Positions 8,737 through 17,679 of a DNA stretch of 33,851 nucleotides are shown here, one piece after another. Position numbers and translations under genes: made by a program. Every line of letters begins with the position of its first letter. Position 1 is the first letter of the stretch. The notes beneath the pieces are model-generated. The model made no database searches. It was not told the origin of the DNA and saw nothing but the letters and a program-made list of their open reading frames with translations. This DNA comes from an uncultured Azospirillum sp. (lineage in GTDB: Bacteria > Pseudomonadota > Alphaproteobacteria > Azospirillales > Azospirillaceae), in the NCBI GenBank assembly GCA_937960755.1, contig CALGOL010000473.1:1-33851 (forward strand), read 5' to 3'.

Positions 8737-9063
8737 ATGATGTATCGCCTCACGCTTTTCGCGCAGCACACGCTGTACAACGCCGGCGCCTTGACGAGCC
8801 GCCCTGACGACATCTCCCTTGAAACCGCTCTCACGAACGACGGCATGGTCATTCGGCTGTTGAAAATCGCGTCCCGCGCCGGCGGCTGTTTCCGCACCGT
8901 CGCCCGCGACCAAAACGGCGTCGGCGTTTATATCGGCAGGCGCATGAACTCCCGCCGTGACGCAAAACTGGATTTCAATGCGGCCTGCGAGCGGTTCAAC
9001 GCTCGTCGAGGCGACGAAGAGACCTCGGACAATCCCTGGACGCGCACCACGTCCCCGGCTTGA
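8737..9063 (+). CDS. Small hypothetical protein
   Basis: A 108-residue protein that I do not recognise. The start is supported by AGGAG ten bases upstream, and a strong terminator follows eight bases after the stop, so it forms a complete single-gene unit. It is basic and soluble, has no signal peptide or membrane segment, and has a Gly/Arg-rich middle (VGVYIGRRMNSRRDAKLDF). The two-hairpin leader before it links it to the small genes at 29-32.7 kb. Together these suggest an accessory gene of the mobile element, but no function can be given. Confidence 0.6.
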   Translation: MMYRLTLFAQHTLYNAGALTSRPDDISLETALTNDGMVIRLLKIASRAGGCFRTVARDQNGVGVYIGRRMNSRRDAKLDFNAACERFNARRGDEETSDNPWTRTTSPA

Positions 9064-9070
9064 ACCAGTC

Positions 9071-9119
9071 AAGGCAGCCCGCAACGATCCTCACGGATCG
9101 CTGCGGGCTGCCTTTTTTT
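9071..9119 (+). terminator. Rho-independent terminator
   Basis: A near-perfect stem, AGGCAGCCCGCA (9072-9083) with TGCGGGCTGCCT (9102-9113), extended inward by CGATCC/GGATCG and closed by a four-base loop. Seven T residues follow. It ends the transcript of the 8737 gene and separates it from traF. Confidence 0.93.
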
Positions 9120-9208
9120 CTGCGGCCTTCGCGACACCGTCGGAAAATCACGAAAATCTGAATGTTGCGAGGGAGCGAGGAAGCGCCCAATCCGATTAGC
9201 ATTCTTCC

Positions 9209-10150
9209 ATGAGCCCGATAACCGCTTTGATGCCAGCGTTGACCGCTTTTCTGATCACCGCCGCCCCCACGGCCGCGGGGGCGCAGTCGTATTGGGCGGA
9301 CCATAGCCGCGGCTGGTTCTGGTATGAAGACCCACCTCCCGTTACGGAAGAGCCCCCTCACGAAGAGGCGGCCAAAGAGCCGCCCCCTGCAGCCAAACAG
9401 CCTGAGACGAAACAACCGCCGGGCTCCCCTGCCCCGCCGGAGTTCGGAACCGCCGCATGGATAAGGGAAAACCTAGGCAAGTACCTGGACCGAGCGCTCG
9501 ACGCGCCGACACCCCAGAACGTCAGAGCCTACTACGTTGTCCAACGCATCATGATGGACAAAGCCTCGGCCTTCACCAACATGCAGCAGCGTATTGTTCC
9601 GGGTGATCCCTATCTCGACGAAATCTCGTCGCGACCAACCGCGACTTATGGCGCGAACCTCCAAAACAAGCTAGCAGGGCAGAACACCGACGCCGCCCTA
9701 AAGCGATTGTCGGAATCGGCTGGCATCTGGTTCTTCTTCTCCAGCACCTGCGCCTATTGCGTTGAACAGGCGCCGGTCGTAGCGGCCATGTCGAGGCTTT
9801 ACGGCTTTAAAATCATCGCGGTGTCTCTCGACGCCAAACCGCTGCCCAGCGGCCTTTTCCCTGATTGGCGGCCCGATCAGGGGCAGGCCTCGCGCCTCGG
9901 CGTGGAACGCACGCCGACCACCGTTTTGGTCCGCCCGCCCGACGGTTTCCAAGTGCTGGGCCGCGGCATGCTGTCGATTCAGGATTTGAAGACCCGCGCC
10001 TTGATCCAGGCGCTCAACGCCGGATGGATCAGCCAGGAAGAATACGACGACACCAGCCCGGTCGTTCGTCCGAAGCCACTGCCGATCACAGCATCCGCTG
10101 CCGGCGAACCGGCGGCATTTCTCGATTTCATCAAGGGAACAAAACAGTGA
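9209..10150 (+). CDS. traF: TraF, periplasmic thioredoxin-like F-type pilus assembly protein
   Basis: A 313-residue exported protein. Residues 1-25 form a signal peptide ending near AGAQS. A Pro/Glu-rich linker (about 41-77) follows, and then a thioredoxin-like domain with active-site CAYC at 181-184 inside the segment WFFFSSTCAYC. The cis-Pro region ERTPTTVLV is about 60 residues later. TraF works in the periplasm in disulfide formation and assembly of the F-type conjugative pilus. Some TraF proteins, as in the F plasmid, lack the CxxC pair; this one has it, as in SXT/R27-like systems. It is followed by traH with a four-base overlap, the canonical order. Confidence 0.92.
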   Translation: MSPITALMPALTAFLITAAPTAAGAQSYWADHSRGWFWYEDPPPVTEEPPHEEAAKEPPPAAKQPETKQPPGSPAPPEFGTAAWIRENLGKYLDRALDAPTPQNVRAYYVVQRIMMDKASAFTNMQQRIVPGDPYLDEISSRPTATYGANLQNKLAGQNTDAALKRLSESAGIWFFFSSTCAYCVEQAPVVAAMSRLYGFKIIAVSLDAKPLPSGLFPDWRPDQGQASRLGVERTPTTVLVRPPDGFQVLGRGMLSIQDLKTRALIQALNAGWISQEEYDDTSPVVRPKPLPITASAAGEPAAFLDFIKGTKQ

Positions 10151-11556
10151 TCAGAAAGCCGAAGCTCCTCGCCGCCGCTTTCACATTGTTTTTGGCGCTG
10201 GCGCCTGGCGCGACGCACGCCGATCTGCAAAACGAAATTGACGGATTGTTCGGGTCGATGTCCAACGTCACCGCAGCAGGTCGCTGGGAGACGCAGCGCC
10301 GCGGCGGCTTCACCGGCGGGGAGTTGACCGTCAAAAATCACATCTCAAACGAAAACCTGATCTCCTTCGTTCCGCCGTCTTTCGAAGCGGGGTGCGGCGG
10401 CATCGATCTGTTCGGCGGCTCCTTCAGCTTTATCTCAGCTGAGCAGTTCGTGCAGCTGCTGCGGAACATCGCCGCCAACGCCGCCGGCTACGCTTTTAAG
10501 CTGGCGTTGGGCGCCATGTGTCCTGACTGCGCCGCCATCCTTGAGCAACTTCAAAAGGCGATACAGCAACTCAATCAGATGTTCTCCAACAGCTGCAAAG
10601 CAGCGAAATTCTTAGTTGATAAGGCCCTAGAGGCGCCGCTCGAGTCTATGCGTCAGAAAGGCGCATTGATTTCTCTTGGCGAAGGTTGGGGAGACCTTTT
10701 CCAGACCAACACCACTACGACCGGCGTCGATCCGCTCTCACAAGCCCAGCAAGCCAATCCGGACCGATACGGCAAGGTGATCACAGGCAACCTGGTCTGG
10801 CGCGCCTTAAAGGCGCAAACGGTATCCGGTTGGTTTCAGTACGGCGACACCGCGCTTCTAGAGGCCATGATGAACATCACCGGCACGGTCATTATCGGGG
10901 AGCAAGAGGATTCCGACGACGGCAAGGGCAAAGCCCCACGGATCATCCCGGTTTCCGGCAACCGCTTGACATTCGCCGACATCATTCACGGCAACATGGG
11001 TTCGGCCGCCGTCAACACCTTAAAATGCGATACGCATGGGGAAGACGGGTGTAAAAACCCGAGCCCCGGCGCCATCACCATCCGCGGTTTTGAACCGTTG
11101 GTGCGCCGGAAGCTGATAGATGGTGAGAACGGAAGTCCGGGACTTGTTTCGCGGATAGCCGCCAACTCGGGATCCTTGACCGCAGCGGACAAAGCTTTCT
11201 TGTCGCCGCAACGCTTCCAACTGGCCGCCATGATCGTTCGCCTGGCCCGTTACGGCTCAGGGCTGGCCGAAACCTATGCCGATGCTGCGGCCCCGCATAT
11301 CGCTTATGAGCTGGCCTATGTGGTGGTCGAAGACCTTTTTCGCGCGGTTCAGTCAGCCGCCGGCGTGCAGGATCACGCATTCGTCCAGCAGCTGCTTGAG
11401 CACATCAAGGAAGCTCGAGCAAACCTGCGCAATGAATACCTGAAGGAACAGCAAAAGATCGGCAACCCGCACGACCTATACATGAAGTTCTATTATCTTT
11501 CGCAAGCAGCTGAGAAGAAGCCGCTCGCGCTGCCCAAACCAAGTTCAGTCCGGTAA
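10147..11556 (+). CDS. traH: TraH, F-type conjugative pilus assembly protein
   Basis: A 469-residue protein starting at GTG 10147, overlapping the traF stop (GTGA). The same frame is open to the left, but that part lies inside traF and is not coding. Residues 1-23 form a signal peptide ending near THADLQ. The family signature PPSFEAGCGGIDLFGGSFSF is at about residues 76-95, and a Cys pair (CPDC) is near 124-127. TraH is an outer-membrane-associated component needed for pilus extension, working with TraF. Order traF-traH-traG matches F-type type IV secretion gene clusters. Confidence 0.92.
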   Translation: MIRKPKLLAAAFTLFLALAPGATHADLQNEIDGLFGSMSNVTAAGRWETQRRGGFTGGELTVKNHISNENLISFVPPSFEAGCGGIDLFGGSFSFISAEQFVQLLRNIAANAAGYAFKLALGAMCPDCAAILEQLQKAIQQLNQMFSNSCKAAKFLVDKALEAPLESMRQKGALISLGEGWGDLFQTNTTTTGVDPLSQAQQANPDRYGKVITGNLVWRALKAQTVSGWFQYGDTALLEAMMNITGTVIIGEQEDSDDGKGKAPRIIPVSGNRLTFADIIHGNMGSAAVNTLKCDTHGEDGCKNPSPGAITIRGFEPLVRRKLIDGENGSPGLVSRIAANSGSLTAADKAFLSPQRFQLAAMIVRLARYGSGLAETYADAAAPHIAYELAYVVVEDLFRAVQSAAGVQDHAFVQQLLEHIKEARANLRNEYLKEQQKIGNPHDLYMKFYYLSQAAEKKPLALPKPSSVR

Positions 11557-11564
11557 CGACCGAC

Positions 11565-14500
11565 ATGTATGAAATTGTCAGCATCGGCGATTCCGCCTTC
11601 TTGCATGAGGTCATCAACGCCGTCGCAATGATCACCGGTTCAGGCGACTTTGTTCGCGCCGGACAAATCGGCCTACTGCTCGGCGTGTTGCTTGTGTGTT
11701 TTCAAGCGATCATTAACGGCGCAAGCAAGATCGAGATTCAGAAATCAGCCCTTGGGTGGGTTGTTTTTTCGATATTGTTCGGCTCGACGTCCTCGGTCGT
11801 GATCGTCGACGCCTATACAGGGCAGGCCCGAACAGTTGATAACGTGCCGCTCGGCATCGCCGCGGCGGGCGGCACGGTGTCCAAAATCGGCACAACCATG
11901 ACCAGCCTGTTCGAGACCGGTTTTTCGCTGCCGGCCATGACACAACACGGCTTCGGATCTTCGCTGGAAACGATGAAGGCAGTGCGGCTGTCGAGCATGG
12001 AGGCCGTCAATTACGGGACCGCGAACGCCTATGCAGGGGGGCAATCGAGCTTCAATCTGTCCTGGACGGAATATGTCATGTACTGCACCAGCATCGGACT
12101 GACGCAGAACAGCATCACCGCCGAAAAAATATACAACACGCCCGACGCCGCCGAAGCGCTGAAATGGGACAGCCAGATTTTCACGACCAACATTTATCGC
12201 TCGGGCGGCATGACGACAGCGACCTGTAGCGACGCATTCCCGGAATTGAAATCCGTCATACTCCCGGCTTTCCTTGAGAAGTTTAAAACAGCGCAACTGG
12301 CGCCGGCGCTCAATCTCCCCAAAACAGCTTCATCTTCGGATGTGGACGCCAAAATCGGCGACGCACTGGCGGCGCTGGGCTCCACCGTGGCACCCAACGA
12401 CTTCATCACCGCCGCGGTGCTGCAGCCGCTGTTCGAACGCGCCGTGGGCTTGAGAGCCGCCGAAGACGACGCGTCGGGCTATTACGCCACGATGATCAAG
12501 GATGCGCAAAATCAGCGGGCGGTCACATGGATGGCCGAAAGTTCGCTCTTCCGCTCCATCGTCCAGCCGATGATGGCCTTCGTCGAGGGCTTCATCTTCG
12601 CGATCACGCCCGTGATGGGCTTTCTGGTCACGCTGGGGCCGATGGGGATCACGATCGTCGGCAAGTACCTGCTGATGCTGCTGTGGGTTCAAATGTGGAC
12701 GCCGGTGATGTCCATCGTGAACCTGTACATACAAATGACGCTGGCGGGAAAACTGAGCGCGCTTGAAGTGCAATCCAACCTCGCGCTCAATTCCATGGCC
12801 GGGATTCTGCAAGCCGACAGCCCGCTGCAAAAGTATTTGGCGACAGCCGAGGCAATGGCGGCCTCCGTTCCGATGCTCACGATGGTGCTGGCCTACGGCG
12901 GCACCTCGATCGCCGCCACCGCCTTCGCCCGCAAGCTTCAGAGCGGCGGGGACTTTGTCGACGAAAAGCGCGTCGCCCGCGACGCCATCAACTCGACGCC
13001 CATCACCAGCCAGCAGAGTCAGCTTCAGCGAAATCCGGTCTCCGGCCTGACGATGACCGGCACGGAGGACCGCGGCTACACCTACAGCTTCTCGGATGAA
13101 GGCGTTCGCACCACGCAAGCCGCCCGCTCTGCGCTGGAGACCGCACAGACGACCCATTCCGATAAGCTCAGCACGGCGCTCGGGCGCTCGATCTCCGCCG
13201 GCGACGACTGGAGCCGCGGCGTCAAAACGCTGGACAGCTACGGCTCCAGCAATGACCAGACATCTTCCGCGCTGCGCTCTCACGTCGATTCCTACGCCTC
13301 CAGCTTCGCGAAGGAGCACGGGTTGGATCAACGCACCGTTGATACATGGTCAAGGTCAATTAAAGGCGGCGTAAATGCAGGACAATTGCTGGGCGCCGCC
13401 TTCGGAATGGTAGGCGCGGCCGCCGGGGCCGCAATCGGGAAAGTACTGCAGGCTGAGGGATCAGTCGGTCAGACATGGTCAGACCAATCAACCAATTCCA
13501 ACAGCTTGAAAGAGCAATTCGCCAGCGGCCTAGTCCAATCTTTGCAGAAAAATGAAGGCCTTCAGGCAACGCTGCGCAACTCCATCAGCAGTGATCTCCA
13601 GCACGGGGAAACCAGCCTCGCCCACGACGCCATTTCCAAGAACGACCAAAAAGAGATTTCCTCGGCTGCCCAAGATGTCGAAGCGAAACAGCGCAGCTAC
13701 CAAGAAAGCGTCGGCTTCGCCCAAAAAACCGGTAATCAGGTGCAAATCCGCGAAAGCGAGGCGGTCAACCGCATCGCAAGGCCGCAGAATGCGGAAGACC
13801 GTCAGGCGGCGGCGGCGTTCAACGCCATGCTGGCGCGCTCACCGCAACTGGCCGCGGCTGCCAACGATTATCTCAAAACCGAAGGGGCGAGTCTCCGCCG
13901 GGACTACGCCGGCGATGAAGACCGCGCTTTCACCGCCGCCGCCATGCGCATCGCTTCCGGCGATACGATGTACTCGAACCGCTTCACGCCGGCGCAACAA
14001 GCGCACATGGCGGACCACCAGGACAGGGCGTTGGCGGCGCTGCGGGGGCGCGACGCATCAGGTATTCGACCGCCGGAACAGGGCGACATGGCGCGCAATG
14101 CGCCTGATTTCGGGCAAACGACTGCCGGCGCAAGGCCGGCGCTCGCTACAGCCACGCCGCCGAGCGCTCGCGATGTGAAAACTACGCGGGATGAAATTCG
14201 CCATGAGGCAACCCGAGAAAATTTTGCGGCGCCGAACCGAGTTCTTCAGCAACACCAGTACGGCGGCGACCGCGTCAACCAAACGCAAGCGCCTGAAGGA
14301 ATGCAGACCGCTCAAAATTTTGTCGCCCGTGAAAGCCTGATAAACGGTCTCGGCAAAGACGGCGGTCCAATTAACGACGCAGTCAGGAGCGCAGCCAAGG
14401 ATACCGGCTTATCGCCTGACCTTATCAAAAGCGTGATAGCAGCTGAAAGCGGCGGTCGTGGGGGCCTCGTCAGCCCCAAGGGGGCCACCGGGTACATGCA

Positions 14501-14846
14501 GCTGTTGCCGGAAACATTCCAGGAGGTCAAAGATCGACACGGCATCTCCGGCGGCATCAACGATCCGAACGCAAATATCGCCGCCGGATCCCGCTATCTG
14601 AATGAGCAAGTGGAAAAATTCGGGCTGGCAGGTGGATTGGCCGCCTACAATATGGGGCCGGGGGCATACGCCGAATTCAAGGCCGGCGCCAGAGGCTTGC
14701 CGAAGGAGACAGCAGACTATGTTGATAAAATCGCAGGAGCCGGAACCAGCGAAAGCTTGAAGGCCGCTGCAACGCCTAGTGCCGGGCGGAGCGGCGGCGG
14801 AGCATCCGCACCGCTCGCAGTTACTGTCGGTCCAACACGAGGCTAA
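11565..14846 (+). CDS. traG: TraG, mating-pair stabilisation/entry-exclusion protein with a C-terminal lytic transglycosylase domain
   Basis: A 1093-residue protein eight bases after traH. The N-terminal half has the TraG_N pattern: an early membrane segment (GQIGLLLGVLLVCFQAIING), another at WVVFSILFGSTSSVVIV and a cluster around residues 330-390, ending at AYGGTSIAATAFAR. A long hydrophilic periplasmic part follows. Residues 936-1060 are a soluble lytic transglycosylase domain with catalytic Glu961 in AAESGG, then GYMQLLP and AAYNMGPGAY. TraG stabilises mating pairs and interacts with the exclusion protein of the recipient. The added muramidase should open peptidoglycan. Lytic transglycosylases are usually separate proteins (orf169, P19), so the fusion is notable. 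Confidence 0.9.
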   Translation: MYEIVSIGDSAFLHEVINAVAMITGSGDFVRAGQIGLLLGVLLVCFQAIINGASKIEIQKSALGWVVFSILFGSTSSVVIVDAYTGQARTVDNVPLGIAAAGGTVSKIGTTMTSLFETGFSLPAMTQHGFGSSLETMKAVRLSSMEAVNYGTANAYAGGQSSFNLSWTEYVMYCTSIGLTQNSITAEKIYNTPDAAEALKWDSQIFTTNIYRSGGMTTATCSDAFPELKSVILPAFLEKFKTAQLAPALNLPKTASSSDVDAKIGDALAALGSTVAPNDFITAAVLQPLFERAVGLRAAEDDASGYYATMIKDAQNQRAVTWMAESSLFRSIVQPMMAFVEGFIFAITPVMGFLVTLGPMGITIVGKYLLMLLWVQMWTPVMSIVNLYIQMTLAGKLSALEVQSNLALNSMAGILQADSPLQKYLATAEAMAASVPMLTMVLAYGGTSIAATAFARKLQSGGDFVDEKRVARDAINSTPITSQQSQLQRNPVSGLTMTGTEDRGYTYSFSDEGVRTTQAARSALETAQTTHSDKLSTALGRSISAGDDWSRGVKTLDSYGSSNDQTSSALRSHVDSYASSFAKEHGLDQRTVDTWSRSIKGGVNAGQLLGAAFGMVGAAAGAAIGKVLQAEGSVGQTWSDQSTNSNSLKEQFASGLVQSLQKNEGLQATLRNSISSDLQHGETSLAHDAISKNDQKEISSAAQDVEAKQRSYQESVGFAQKTGNQVQIRESEAVNRIARPQNAEDRQAAAAFNAMLARSPQLAAAANDYLKTEGASLRRDYAGDEDRAFTAAAMRIASGDTMYSNRFTPAQQAHMADHQDRALAALRGRDASGIRPPEQGDMARNAPDFGQTTAGARPALATATPPSARDVKTTRDEIRHEATRENFAAPNRVLQQHQYGGDRVNQTQAPEGMQTAQNFVARESLINGLGKDGGPINDAVRSAAKDTGLSPDLIKSVIAAESGGRGGLVSPKGATGYMQLLPETFQEVKDRHGISGGINDPNANIAAGSRYLNEQVEKFGLAGGLAAYNMGPGAYAEFKAGARGLPKETADYVDKIAGAGTSESLKAAATPSAGRSGGGASAPLAVTVGPTRG

Positions 14847-14856
14847 ATAATCTGAC

Positions 14857-15150
14857 TCAACTATTTAGAGTAAGTTGGTTATTAAAGTTTGGTGACATTG
14901 GATCATCAATCGACATTGGATCAAAGGTTAAACCAACCGGCACATCATCAACCACAGTAAGCACACTCTCCTTCCTCCGCCAAGCCCTGAAGACGTGCAA
15001 CAGGGCACCGGCGAACATCAAAGCCAGGATCGTGTCGCCGACCAGCTTGCTGCGACGCATCGCCGACAAATCAGCCGCGTACCAGAACCATGCCCCGACG
15101 GCCAAAGCCCCACAAACGGCGATAAGCGCTATGACCAACTTCTTTCCCAT
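14857..15150 (-). CDS. Small two-helix inner-membrane protein
   Basis: A 97-residue protein starting MGKKLVIALIAVCGALAVGA at 15150, preceded by GAGGGG six bases away. An upstream in-frame ATG at 15210 would add 20 residues without a ribosome site. Two membrane helices are visible: residues 4-25 and about 36-53 (GDTILALMFAGALLHVF). A hydrophilic tail with a repeated DPMS motif ends it. It lies convergent to traG (10 bases between stops) and divergent from the XRE regulator at 15250. Entry-exclusion proteins of conjugative systems are often small membrane proteins next to traG, but nothing in the sequence proves that role. Confidence 0.6.
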   Translation of the reverse strand: MGKKLVIALIAVCGALAVGAWFWYAADLSAMRRSKLVGDTILALMFAGALLHVFRAWRRKESVLTVVDDVPVGLTFDPMSIDDPMSPNFNNQLTLNS

Positions 15151-15211
15151 GACACACCCCTCTGGAATGTTGAAATAATACCCAATAATATCCGCGCACA
15201 CAAGCAACAAC

Positions 15212-15224
15212 GCACTTGAAGTGC
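15212..15224. promoter_or_regulatory. Palindrome between divergent genes (candidate operator)
   Basis: Perfect 13-base palindrome, GCACTT-G-AAGTGC. It lies in the 99-base gap between the membrane protein gene (minus) and the XRE gene (plus), where a regulator could control both. Confidence 0.45.
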
Positions 15225-15249
15225 AAAAATATTTGGCTAAAGTGGCGAT

Positions 15250-15507
15250 ATGGATTCAAGAACTCGCCCCCTATCGCCACGTCAATGCAAAGCGGCCCGC
15301 GCCCTTCTCGGCGCCACACAGGTGGATTTGGCCCAAGCCGCCGGCGTGAGCCTGCGAACCGTTAAAGGGTTCGAAAGTGGTGAGCTCATTCCAAAAGCCT
15401 CGACCCTGGAAGTGTTGGCCGGCGCCTTGGAGCAAGCAGGCGTCGACCTGCTCTTTGATCCCCCCGGCGTAAGGATGAAGCCAGAAGACCTCCACTGTGG
15501 CGGATAG
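15250..15507 (+). CDS. XRE-family helix-turn-helix regulator
   Basis: An 85-residue protein that is essentially one Cro/C1-type helix-turn-helix: ARALLGATQVDLAQAAGVSL for helices 1-3, then RTVKGFESGELIPKASTLEV, and the LAGALEQAGVDLLFD tail typical of short XRE regulators in alphaproteobacteria. It probably represses its own promoter, and the palindrome at 15212-15224 is a candidate site. No toxin partner is adjacent. Confidence 0.85.
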   Translation: MDSRTRPLSPRQCKAARALLGATQVDLAQAAGVSLRTVKGFESGELIPKASTLEVLAGALEQAGVDLLFDPPGVRMKPEDLHCGG

Positions 15508-15767
15508 ATCGTCGCGCTCTCGCGAATGCCGAGCGGACACCGCTTGCGCACCAAAGATATTCCCGGCTCACCGGTCAATAATTTTCAAAGTGCGCAGGCG
15601 GTACGCAAGCGGCCCGCAGCATAGTCCTGTACCGCATTGCCGCCAAGCTGCGGGGTCGGCCACCCCGGACTGTCGCTTCAACGACCGTCCGGGGATCAAT
15701 ATGGACCGCGATAAAGACACAAGGGCCTTTGTCGCATCAAGCGATTGGCCCGACCGCCTAGGACTAG
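15508..15767. other. Short gene-free stretch with GC hairpins
   Basis: No convincing gene. Two hairpins at 15651-15691 (CGGGG/CCCCG at 15651-15667, CGGAC/GTCCG at 15666-15691) sit just before an ATG at 15701 that opens a 40-codon frame. The arrangement resembles the two-hairpin leaders elsewhere in the window, but the spacing differs and no ribosome site follows. Confidence 0.3.
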
Positions 15768-16037
15768 GTGATGGACAAGCTTTCTATACGCATATACTAT
15801 CGGTCGTTATCGGCGGAAAATGATGTTCTGAGCAAGCAGATGAACGATAAGCCGCGATTCAGCTTTCTGTCCGGTTTTTGGGCGGGCTTAGGTGCGCTCG
15901 CCAAACTGGGCGATTATCGGTATACCCCTCCCCCCATCAACTACGGTAGCGTCGCCGACGATTGGAAGGCGGTTGGCGACGATATGCGTAAGGCGATGGA
16001 TAAAGTACGACGCCACGGCTTGGCCGGTGATCGATAG
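15768..16037 (+). CDS. Small hypothetical protein
   Basis: Up to 89 residues. Candidate starts are GTG 15768, ATG 15771 and ATG 15840, none with a clear ribosome site. The stretch from 15840 (MNDKPRFSFLSGFWAGLGAL onward, then ADDWKAVGDDMRKAMDK) looks most protein-like and resembles small proteins seen in alphaproteobacterial mobile elements. No domain is recognisable, and there is no signal peptide. The N-terminal boundary is uncertain. Confidence 0.45.
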   Translation: MMDKLSIRIYYRSLSAENDVLSKQMNDKPRFSFLSGFWAGLGALAKLGDYRYTPPPINYGSVADDWKAVGDDMRKAMDKVRRHGLAGDR

Positions 16038-16072
16038 TCAGCGACCATCGCCCTGGCGACATCTCCTCCCGC

Positions 16073-16990
16073 TCACGGTCGAAATTCAATCGAAATCGGG
16101 CAATGATCGGACAGCATCTCCTTGGAGCGCTGATCCTTTTCCGCGTAGACGAGTTGCTCGAAACTTTGCCCGAGCGCCAGCGACGCCGCCTTTGGATCGA
16201 GCACGATGTGATCTATGAATTTTGGATATTGACCACCCCAGCATTGCGACCGCTTGCCCTCGGTCACGCGCAGAAGATTGGCTTCGGGCGCGCCGATCGC
16301 CACCCACGCCTGGTCACCCCGGCCCTGAACGGCGGCGTCAAATCGGCGGTTAAAGTCGCCGAGAATCGCAAACGGCACACCCTCCCGCGAACGGTCAATG
16401 ATCCACCCGCGCAAAACCGGCAACTGCCGGCTCAAGGATTGACAAGCGGCCTCGGCGCTGTCGACAGGCTTGTTGAAGCAGCCAGATTTAAGATGCACGG
16501 CCAGAAGGCGCATAGACCGACCATTCAGGTCAATCGTCACATCCACGCCGCGGCGCAAAGAACCGGTCGGGTCAAGGTCGACGACGTCGGGATTGCGCTT
16601 GTAGGAAAGGCCTTTCCGAATCGCGAAACCGACACGCTGAACATCTTCCTCGTCCGCGATCTCGATGGCGTACTTGCCGGGAGCGAAAACGCGAGCGGCG
16701 TTTTCCGGGCCATCAACTTCCTGGAACGCCACGATGTCGCCGTTCAGACGATCCGCATAACCCTGTAGAGCCGCAAAGGCCGCGTCTGAACGAGGGATGA
16801 CGTTCGGCGGCAGACCCTGCCGCCGGGTGGTCAACCACTCAAGATTCCAGGTGGCGAGCTTAACCGCTGCAGACGCTTGTTGCGTCTGCGCCTCAGCCTT
16901 GGGTGAAGACTGTCTTGTTGAAGAAGATTGCTCCTGCTGCACACAGGCGGAGAGCAAAGCGACAAATGCTACGCAAAAAATAAGCCGCAC
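16073..16990 (-). CDS. Endonuclease/exonuclease/phosphatase-family lipoprotein
   Basis: A 305-residue protein from GTG 16990, chosen because AAGGAGG stands five bases before it. Upstream in-frame starts lack this. The N-terminus is a lipoprotein signal with lipobox LSAC (Cys16), then a Ser/Gln-rich spacer. The catalytic fold follows: ATWNLEWL (metal/Asn), AFQEVDG (Glu), LAVHLKSGC (His), ILGDFNRR (Asp/Asn) and LSDHCPISIEF (final Asp-His). All catalytic blocks of the EEP superfamily are present, so it should be an active metal-dependent phosphodiesterase anchored at the cell envelope. The substrate could be extracellular DNA, phospholipid or a phosphate ester; the sequence does not tell. Confidence 0.85.
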   Translation of the reverse strand: MRLIFCVAFVALLSACVQQEQSSSTRQSSPKAEAQTQQASAAVKLATWNLEWLTTRRQGLPPNVIPRSDAAFAALQGYADRLNGDIVAFQEVDGPENAARVFAPGKYAIEIADEEDVQRVGFAIRKGLSYKRNPDVVDLDPTGSLRRGVDVTIDLNGRSMRLLAVHLKSGCFNKPVDSAEAACQSLSRQLPVLRGWIIDRSREGVPFAILGDFNRRFDAAVQGRGDQAWVAIGAPEANLLRVTEGKRSQCWGGQYPKFIDHIVLDPKAASLALGQSFEQLVYAEKDQRSKEMLSDHCPISIEFRP

Positions 16991-17012
16991 ATATCCCTCC
17001 TTTTCTGGACAG

Positions 17013-17258
17013 TCATTCAATGCGATCGTCATCACGTGGTGCGTTTCCGACGCCGGACCGGCTCAGGATGTCCTTGGCGCGTCCGGGGGTGGCGCGAGCC
17101 GCCCGAGCGGCGAAGTAGCGCGCCGCCTCAGCTTGCGCCCCAACACGCGACGCCAGGGCCGCCACGACGTATTGGTTGAGGCTGACTCCGGTCGCGTCGG
17201 CGAGCCGGGCCGCCTCGTCCTTCAGATCGTCGGGCATGCGGAGGGGAAAGCTCGCCAT
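17013..17258 (-). CDS. Ribbon-helix-helix antitoxin partner of the PIN protein
   Basis: An 81-residue protein beginning MASFPLRMPDDLKDEAARLA. The short beta strand SFPLRMP followed by helix-turn-helix ATGVSLNQYVVAALASRV is an Arc/MetJ-type DNA-binding fold, as in many antitoxins. Its ATG shares one base with the PIN gene stop (TAATG), so the two are translationally coupled. The order is toxin first, antitoxin second. The basic tail after residue 45 (AARYFAARAARATPGRAKD) would be the toxin-binding part by analogy. Confidence 0.75.
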   Translation of the reverse strand: MASFPLRMPDDLKDEAARLADATGVSLNQYVVAALASRVGAQAEAARYFAARAARATPGRAKDILSRSGVGNAPRDDDRIE

Positions 17259-17677
17259 TATAATCTCCTGAGAACGTCCACCGGCCGTTCGACGGCGATT
17301 CCGAAAGGACGGGCGCCAGCCGCGAGGTCGGTGAGGTTGAAGCTCGCGATCATATCGGCCACGCCGTTGATCGCAGTTTCGAGAACATGATCGTCGTCCG
17401 GATCGTTCGCCGCTGGCCGCCAGCGGTAGTCGAAAGCCACGGGCACGCACAGCGCCGCCAGTTCGTCGAGGACGGCCAGCACGTCGGCGATCCCGATGCC
17501 AAACAGAGCTAGGTTCTTGGGGCGGGTCAGCACCGCCTCGTACTCGACCATCAGCGTCGGCGACAGCAACAGGGTCGCCTTTCCGTCCAGAAGTTCCAGC
17601 AGCAGACTGCGCGACGCTCCCGAAGGGCTGTGGAACGCGGCAAACAGAACGTCGGTGTCGATCACGAGTCTCATCAT
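17258..17677 (-). CDS. PIN-domain ribonuclease toxin
   Basis: A 139-residue PIN protein (COG1569-like). Acidic residues expected for the metal site are visible: Asp7 and Asp9 in VIDTDVLFAAF, Glu in LMVEYEAVLTRP, Asp cluster DPDDDHVLETAI and Asp in SFNLTDL. The start at ATG 17677 (or the adjacent ATG 17674) gives the usual PIN N-terminus; the longer frame to 17728 would run through the palindrome at 17680-17699. It precedes its ribbon-helix-helix antitoxin. Such proteins cleave RNA when the antitoxin is lost, which helps keep mobile elements. Confidence 0.82.
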   Translation of the reverse strand: MMRLVIDTDVLFAAFHSPSGASRSLLLELLDGKATLLLSPTLMVEYEAVLTRPKNLALFGIGIADVLAVLDELAALCVPVAFDYRWRPAANDPDDDHVLETAINGVADMIASFNLTDLAAGARPFGIAVERPVDVLRRL

Positions 17678-17679
17678 GA

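Noticed and set aside
9865..10146. Upstream extension of the traH frame
   Set aside because: It overlaps traF; a GTG start at 10147 with signal peptide is the natural traH start.
15497..15823. 108-codon plus-strand frame and the 40-codon version from ATG 15701
   Set aside because: No ribosome site; it overlaps the more protein-like 15768 frame. It could be reconsidered if the hairpins at 15651 prove to be a leader.
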